Source of the DNA: Deltaproteobacteria bacterium
Lineage (GTDB): Bacteria > Desulfobacterota > Desulfarculia > Desulfarculales > Desulfarculaceae
Direction: 5' to 3'
Length of the DNA stretch: 10,172 nt
Assembly: GCA_021815655.1 (NCBI GenBank)
Contig: JAKAGJ010000027.1
Location: forward strand, 1 to 10,172
Shown here: one piece after another, positions 7,010 through 10,172 of the stretch
Layout of the letters: each line of letters begins with the position of its first letter
How positions within the stretch are numbered: position 1 is the first letter of the stretch
Notes under the pieces: model-generated
The model's database searches: none
What the model was told of the DNA's origin: nothing
What the model saw: only the letters and a program-made list of their open reading frames with translations
Made by a program: the position numbers and the translations under genes

Positions 7010-8205
7010 CAGAAGTACCTCTCGGGGTGGCCCAGGAAGGCCACGACCCTTGCCTGATCCTGGGGGTCGATGCCGGCGTAGAGCGGCAGGGCGATGCTCA
7101 GCCGGTCGGCCAAAAGGCTCTGGGGAAAATCGGCGGGCTCCAGCCCGTACTTGCCGGCGTAGTAGCCCAGGGTGTGCACGGCGTGGGTGCCCTGGCGCAC
7201 GCTGATGCCGTCTTTTTCCATGGCCGTCATCAGGCGGTTGCGCTGGCGGTTCAGTTCCTCCAGGTCGCCCAGGCCGGGCTTATGCCCCCGCGGGCCGCGA
7301 AAGAGCGTCACGTAGGACTGGTAGGCGTGGCCATACCCGGCGGGCACCGCCGGGACGTCCACGGTGTAGGTTGAGGAGAGCAGGTGGTTGTAAACCGCCG
7401 CCCCGGCCCGCCGGCCGGCCAGTATCTCGTCGAGACGCTCCATCTGGGCCACGCCCAGGGCGCCCTGCAAGTCGGTGAGGCGGTAGTTGAAGCCCAGCAG
7501 GTTGAAGGCCGGCAGCAGGGAGCCGCCTTGGCTCTGGTGGCGCTCCAGGTCGGTGGCCTCGGCGCCGTGGTTGCGCAGCCTGGCCATGAGTTCGGCCAGG
7601 GCCGCGTCATCGGTGGTTATCATGCCCCCCTCGCCGGTGGTTATGGCCTTGCGGGGGTGCAGGGAATACACGCTGGCCACGCAGCCCTGGCCGGTGTGCC
7701 GGCCGTCGAGGGTGGCCCCCAGGGCGCAGGCCGCGTCCTCCACGAGGAACAGGCCATGACGGCTGGCGATATCGGCAAGGGCCGGCAGGTCGGCGGCCAG
7801 GCCGAACAGCGACACCGCCAGGATGCCCCGGGTGCGCGGGGTGATGAGCGCCTCCACGGCGGCGGGGTCCAGGTTGAAGGTGGCCAGGTCGATATCGCCG
7901 AAGACCGGCCGCGCCCCGCAGTACTCCACGGCGTTGGCCGTGGCCACGTAGGTGAAGGAGGGCAGGATCACCTCGTCGCCGGGCCGCAGGCCCAGGGCGT
8001 GCAGCAGCAGGTGCAGGCCGGTGGTGCAGCTGCTCACCGCCAGGGCGTGGGCCGCGCCGGTGAAGGCGGCGAACATCCGCTCGAACCGGGCCACGTAGGG
8101 CCCCTGCACCACCCAGCCCGTCTCCAGGGGCTTGAGAATAAGCTCCCGCTCCCGCGCCCCGAAGACCGGCCTGGTGATGGGCAGGGGCTCAAGCCTGGTG
8201 GGCAC
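7009..8205 (-). CDS. DegT/DnrJ/EryC1/StrS-family sugar aminotransferase
   Basis: The 398-residue product is a PLP enzyme of the family that transaminates keto-sugars on nucleotides, or keto-cyclitols, usually with glutamate or glutamine as donor. The fold-type I motifs are clear: GDEVILPSFTYVATANA (76-92), GDID (103-106), EDAACALGA (156-164) with the pyridine-binding D157, SLHPRKAITTGEGG (181-194) with the Schiff-base lysine K186, and FNYRLTDLQGALG (239-251). The start is GTG at 8205, supported by GGGAGG (8212-8217) 6 bases upstream; the first 17 bases overlap the end of the radical SAM gene. The stop codon overlaps the amidotransferase start. The protein begins directly with a typical N-terminus for the family and is of normal length. 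It probably installs the amine that the LpxD-like enzyme later acylates (inference). The exact keto-sugar, and the C3, C4 or other position aminated, cannot be told from sequence. Confidence 0.94.
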   Translation of the reverse strand: MPTRLEPLPITRPVFGARERELILKPLETGWVVQGPYVARFERMFAAFTGAAHALAVSSCTTGLHLLLHALGLRPGDEVILPSFTYVATANAVEYCGARPVFGDIDLATFNLDPAAVEALITPRTRGILAVSLFGLAADLPALADIASRHGLFLVEDAACALGATLDGRHTGQGCVASVYSLHPRKAITTGEGGMITTDDAALAELMARLRNHGAEATDLERHQSQGGSLLPAFNLLGFNYRLTDLQGALGVAQMERLDEILAGRRAGAAVYNHLLSSTYTVDVPAVPAGYGHAYQSYVTLFRGPRGHKPGLGDLEELNRQRNRLMTAMEKDGISVRQGTHAVHTLGYYAGKYGLEPADFPQSLLADRLSIALPLYAGIDPQDQARVVAFLGHPERYF

Positions 8206-9118
8206 GGCGCGCCTCCCAGGTGGGCGTGTACAGTTCGCCCACGTAGGGCTTGTCCAGGTAGGATATCTTCCAGTGGTCGCAGTGGCGGCAGGTGCCGTCT
8301 TGCAACTCCTGGGGATGCAGGTGCTGGCGCCTGAGTTCCTGGTAGGCCGGCCCCAACCAGACCTGGGTCACGCTGGCGGCGTTCAGGTCGCCCAGCACCG
8401 GCGCGCGGTACCAGTCGTGGTTGCACAGGGCCACGCCGCCGTCGAAATAGACCACCATGTCCTCGAAGAGCTTGTGGCAGGGGCGGCGCTCCATGTCCCG
8501 GGGCACCTCGGGGCAGTCCAGGCTGCCGGTGTGGCCGTCGCCGGAGTGCTCGTAGTAGATGCGCGTGCGGTCGGCCCGGCTCTGCCAATAGGCGATGAAC
8601 TGGCTGATGCTCTCCTGGTTCAGACCCGTGCGCGTGGCCGAGACCTGCACCTCGGTGGCATAGCCGCCCCGGCCCCGGTAATCCATAAAGCGCGCCACGT
8701 TGGCCATGGCCATGCCGAAGTCCCCGCCCTGGCGGATCTGGGCGTACTCCTCGGGGCGCACGCTGTCCAGGCTGAAGGAGATGAAGTCCAGCCCCAGGTC
8801 CAATAGCCCCCGCGCCAGGCCCTCGTCCAGCAGCAGGCCATTGGTGACCAACTGCACCGGCCCCAGGCCGCGGCGCTTGGCATGGTCCAGCAGCTCCAGC
8901 ACCTGGGGGTGCATGAGCGGCTCGCCCCGGAAGAAGGGCACCAGGGCCACCGGCTTATGCTCGGCCGCCTGGTCCACGATGCGCCGGAACAGGCTGGGCT
9001 CCATCAGGCCCTTGGCCAACTCCGGCCTGAGCCGCGAGGGGCACATGGCGCAGCGCAGGTTGCAGGCGTTGGTCAGCTCCAGGGTCAGGCGCCGGGGAAA
9101 TTCAGGCGTCAAAAACAT
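8189..9118 (-). CDS. Radical SAM enzyme with SPASM/twitch-like C-terminal domain
   Basis: The 309-residue product has the radical SAM cluster motif CNLRCAMC with C19, C23 and C26. RGEPLMH (64-70) follows, a form of the GGEP motif that helps bind SAM, and then the strands QLVTNGLLLD (89-98) and FISFSLDS (112-119). A C-terminal region holds C214, C232, C277 and C280, with the typical pattern of a reduced SPASM (twitch) domain that holds one auxiliary [4Fe-4S] cluster. Relatives oxidise alcohols, modify peptides or act in glycan clusters; BtrN, an amino-cyclitol alcohol dehydrogenase, is one known twitch enzyme. An in-frame ATG at 9319 would add 67 residues, but that stretch is Arg/Pro-rich and unlike the family. 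The start at 9118 has AAGGAG (9130-9135) 11 bases upstream and puts the cluster motif at the usual distance. The gene overlaps the aminotransferase gene by 17 bases. The family call is firm; substrate and reaction are unknown. Confidence 0.9.
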   Translation of the reverse strand: MFLTPEFPRRLTLELTNACNLRCAMCPSRLRPELAKGLMEPSLFRRIVDQAAEHKPVALVPFFRGEPLMHPQVLELLDHAKRRGLGPVQLVTNGLLLDEGLARGLLDLGLDFISFSLDSVRPEEYAQIRQGGDFGMAMANVARFMDYRGRGGYATEVQVSATRTGLNQESISQFIAYWQSRADRTRIYYEHSGDGHTGSLDCPEVPRDMERRPCHKLFEDMVVYFDGGVALCNHDWYRAPVLGDLNAASVTQVWLGPAYQELRRQHLHPQELQDGTCRHCDHWKISYLDKPYVGELYTPTWEARRAHQA

Positions 9119-9129
9119 GGCGTGTGCTT

Positions 9130-9135
9130 CTCCTT
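9130..9135 (-). promoter_or_regulatory. Ribosome binding site deciding the radical SAM start
   Basis: AAGGAG on the minus strand lies 11 bases before the ATG at 9118. It supports this start over the in-frame ATG at 9319, which would add an arginine-rich extension. Confidence 0.6.
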
Positions 9136-9210
9136 GCGCGTGGGGCGGTGCTGGTGCGTCATTTCTCCGGCGCCGCCGCCAGCCCCCGCCGTGGGCCAGG
9201 GCCTGTATTT

Positions 9211-9250
9211 TTTGCCGCCGCCCCGGGCAAAGCCCCGGTAAGGCGGCAAA
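9211..9250 (-). other. Long imperfect hairpin upstream of the radical SAM gene
   Basis: TTTGCCGCC (9211-9219) and GGCGGCAAA (9242-9250) form a perfect 9-bp outer stem. Inside it, 9223-9228 pairs with 9232-9238 with one bulged base around a 3-base loop. The transcript hairpin is followed by A residues, not U residues, so it is not a standard terminator for the minus strand. It lies about 90 bases before the radical SAM start and could be a leader structure, an RNA-processing site or a protein-binding site. Confidence 0.4.
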
Positions 9251-9314
9251 TTCTGCGTCCAACCTGCGCGCGGGCCTGGCCCGTCGGAAGGCCGACGCCA
9301 AAAACCCAAGCAAA

Positions 9315-9320
9315 ATCATA
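9315..9320 (-). promoter_or_regulatory. Weak candidate -10 box (TATGAT) in the 272-base gap
   Basis: TATGAT on the minus strand matches five of six bases of a sigma-70 -10 box, in the only AT-rich patch of the gap 9119-9390. No acceptable -35 box is seen at 16-18 bases upstream, where the sequence is G/C only. It could start a second transcript about 190 bases before the radical SAM gene, but support is poor. Confidence 0.2.
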
Positions 9321-9334
9321 TGCTAGCCTGGCAC

Positions 9335-9349
9335 GGCCCCCGCGGGGCC
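9335..9349 (-). terminator. GC hairpin after the methyltransferase, possible weak terminator
   Basis: A 6-bp all-GC stem with a 3-base loop (GGCCCC, CGC, GGGGCC) lies about 40 bases past the methyltransferase stop codon. The nearest T-rich stretches on the minus strand come roughly 15-35 bases later, too far for a classical intrinsic terminator. It may only reduce read-through. The segment 9385-9391 could also pair with 9333-9339, which would exclude this hairpin. Confidence 0.25.
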
Positions 9350-9390
9350 TGGGCTCCGCCCCCATACAAAGCAAGTAGCGTGCCGGGCCG

Positions 9391-9981
9391 TCACAGCACC
9401 CGCCCGCGCTCCTGGCCGGTCACGCGGCGGAAGACGGCCAGGGCGTCCTGGCCCATGAAGACGATGAGGGATTGGTCGTTGGGGTAGGTGAACTGGTCGG
9501 CCAGGGGTTTGAAGTGCTCCTCCTGCCAGTGGAAGCGGTGGGTTTCATAGGAATTGCCAAAGGCCGCCTTCTGGGGAAAGAAATTGCGCGGCGTGGACAC
9601 CACCAGGTTGCGCCCCAGGCTCAAGCACTGGCGCAGCAGGGCCAGACCCGGCTCCTGGTCGAAATGCTCAATGATGTCCACGAGCAATATCAGGTCATAG
9701 CGTTGGGTCAGACTGGGCAGCACCCGGCTGGCGTCGCCGATGTGGATTTGGTCGTATATCTGCCGCTGCAAAGGGGTGATGTAGGCCTCGTGGGCCTCGA
9801 TGCCGTCCACGCGCCGCTGCCAGTCGCCATAGGCCTCGCGGCCGTCCCACAGTTCCAGGTATTCCCGAGCCAGGAAGCCGAACTTGCCGAAGCCCACTCC
9901 CACGTCCAGCAGGCTTTGGGGATTGAGGGTGATGATGAGGTTGAGTATCTCGTTGATCTGCATGGGGTGGCTGGTGGGCAT
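9391..9981 (-). CDS. Class I SAM-dependent methyltransferase
   Basis: The 196-residue product is a small Rossmann-fold methyltransferase. LLDVGVGFGKFG (24-35) is the glycine-rich SAM-binding motif I. VDGIEAHEAY (58-67) fits the strand ending in an acidic residue that binds the SAM ribose. HIGDASRVLP (80-89) fits motif II, and DLILLVDIIEHFD (96-108) fits the following strand with its acidic residues. STPRNFFPQ (129-137) follows as a later strand. There is no signal peptide or membrane segment. The start at 9981 has a perfect AGGAGG (9987-9992) 5 bases upstream; an in-frame extension to 10125 is Arg/Gly/Pro-rich and has no homology look. It is separated from the rest of the operon by 272 bases, so it may be a unit of its own or the first gene of a long transcript. 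The methylated substrate could be a sugar hydroxyl or carboxyl, but nothing in the sequence shows which. Confidence 0.85.
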   Translation of the reverse strand: MPTSHPMQINEILNLIITLNPQSLLDVGVGFGKFGFLAREYLELWDGREAYGDWQRRVDGIEAHEAYITPLQRQIYDQIHIGDASRVLPSLTQRYDLILLVDIIEHFDQEPGLALLRQCLSLGRNLVVSTPRNFFPQKAAFGNSYETHRFHWQEEHFKPLADQFTYPNDQSLIVFMGQDALAVFRRVTGQERGRVL

Positions 9982-9986
9982 GGCTG

Positions 9987-9992
9987 CCTCCT
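9987..9992 (-). promoter_or_regulatory. Consensus ribosome binding site of the methyltransferase
   Basis: AGGAGG on the minus strand lies 5 bases before the ATG at 9981. It is the strongest Shine-Dalgarno sequence in the window and rules against the longer in-frame start at 10125. Confidence 0.75.
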
Positions 9993-10048
9993 GCTTTGGG
10001 TATGAAAGGCGCGGACCCCGGGCCCGCGCGCCGGTGGATGGCAGGTGT

Positions 10049-10064
10049 TGCAATATCTGTGCTA
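10049..10064 (-). promoter_or_regulatory. Candidate sigma-54 (RpoN) -24/-12 promoter
   Basis: TAGCACAGATATTGCA on the minus strand fits the sigma-54 consensus TGGCACGRNNNTTGCW at 11 of 13 defined positions, with the exact 10-base spacing between the -24 and -12 dinucleotides. The mismatches are A for the first G of the -24 GG, and A for the G after CAC. Transcription would begin near 10038, giving a leader of about 57 bases before the methyltransferase. If real, the gene, and perhaps the whole cluster, depends on RpoN and an enhancer-binding activator. No activator site could be identified. Confidence 0.5.
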
Positions 10065-10091
10065 TCCAACCGGCGGCCGGCGCTAATCCCC

Positions 10092-10108
10092 GGCCAGCCT
10101 CGCTGGCC
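10092..10108 (-). other. 7-bp hairpin upstream of the candidate promoter
   Basis: GGCCAGC (10092-10098) and GCTGGCC (10102-10108) form a perfect 7-bp stem with a 3-base loop. No T-run follows on the minus strand. It lies about 28 bases upstream of the candidate sigma-54 element and could be a regulator site, or part of the 3' end of the gene before this window. Confidence 0.35.
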
Positions 10109-10109
10109 C

Positions 10110-10167
10110 TGGTTTTGCATGGCATTGGCCTGGGTAGCGCCCCGCCGGGGGCGCCCGGGCAAAACCA
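10110..10167 (-). repeat. Nested inverted repeats at the window edge
   Basis: TGGTTTTGC (10110-10118) and GCAAAACCA (10159-10167) form a 9-base perfect inverted repeat. Inside it lies a second hairpin with a 7-bp all-GC stem and 4-base loop (10137-10154). The structure could be a two-tier terminator for a gene outside the window or a regulator-binding region. The window ends 5 bases further on, so it cannot be placed with confidence. I see no gene in 9982-10172. Confidence 0.35.
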
Positions 10168-10172
10168 ATCTC

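Noticed and set aside
5048..7057. A 669-codon open frame on the plus strand across the whole amidotransferase gene
   Set aside because: The minus strand codes for a complete AsnB with all motifs. The plus frame shows no family motif and is rich in Gly, Ala, His, Val and Gln, as expected from the mirror of GC-rich codons.
9208..9250. The long hairpin read as an intrinsic terminator on either strand
   Set aside because: On the plus strand the T-run precedes the hairpin, and on the minus strand A residues follow it. Neither direction has the U-tract at the 3' side.
9249..9265. A second sigma-54-like element (TTGGAC...TTTGC) on the minus strand
   Set aside because: The gap between GG and GC is 11 bases instead of the required 10, and the -24 box is poor.
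9119..9319. A 67-residue N-terminal extension of the radical SAM protein
   Set aside because: The extension is arginine- and proline-rich, covers the hairpin region, and the start at 9118 has a ribosome site and fits the family.
9317..9327. Adjacent CATATG and GCTAGC sites, which might hint at cloning vector sequence
   Set aside because: The DNA on both sides has the same composition and continuous operon structure, so this is chance.
1..10172. tRNA or rRNA genes, CRISPR repeats, transposase or integrase genes
   Set aside because: I found no cloverleaf-like sequence, no regularly spaced repeats and no mobile-element motif by reading both strands. This was by eye, not by a covariance search.

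Overview
The window is strongly GC-rich bacterial DNA. Nine protein genes, all on the minus strand, fill almost all of it, so transcription runs from high to low coordinates. An LpxD-type acyltransferase, several oxygen-sensitive radical SAM enzymes and a possible sigma-54 (RpoN) promoter together suggest a Gram-negative anaerobe with high GC, for example a member of the former Deltaproteobacteria (Desulfobacterota). This lineage guess is inference. The sequence carries no rRNA or other marker that would settle it.

Layout in the direction of transcription: a structured leader with a possible sigma-54 promoter (10172-9982); a small SAM-dependent methyltransferase (9981-9391); a 272-base gap with two hairpins; then a tightly packed run of a radical SAM/SPASM-like enzyme (9118-8189), a DegT-type PLP aminotransferase (8205-7009), an AsnB-type glutamine amidotransferase (7009-5069), an acetyl-xylan-esterase-like alpha/beta hydrolase (5045-4008), a NodB-like deacetylase (3989-3150) and a PaaK-like AMP-forming ligase (3139-1808). 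After a 72-base gap come an LpxD-like N-acyltransferase (1735-836) and, after 103 bases, a KamA-like aminomutase (732 to beyond base 1, C-terminus missing). Gene joints from 9118 to 1808 are overlaps or gaps of 10-23 bases, and most genes have a clear Shine-Dalgarno sequence, so this part is almost certainly one operon.

The families fit synthesis of an unusual, acylated amino sugar for a surface glycan (O-antigen, capsule or flagellar glycan). A plausible scheme, which is inference: the radical SAM enzyme oxidises a sugar hydroxyl, the DegT enzyme aminates the ketone, the KamA-like enzyme makes a beta-amino acid, the PaaK-like ligase activates a carboxylic acid, and the LpxD-like enzyme transfers the acyl group to the new amine. 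AsnB, the two hydrolases and the methyltransferase would tailor the product. No glycosyltransferase, sugar nucleotidyltransferase or transporter lies in the window, so the scheme depends on genes outside it. I found no tRNA, rRNA, CRISPR array, insertion sequence or phage gene.
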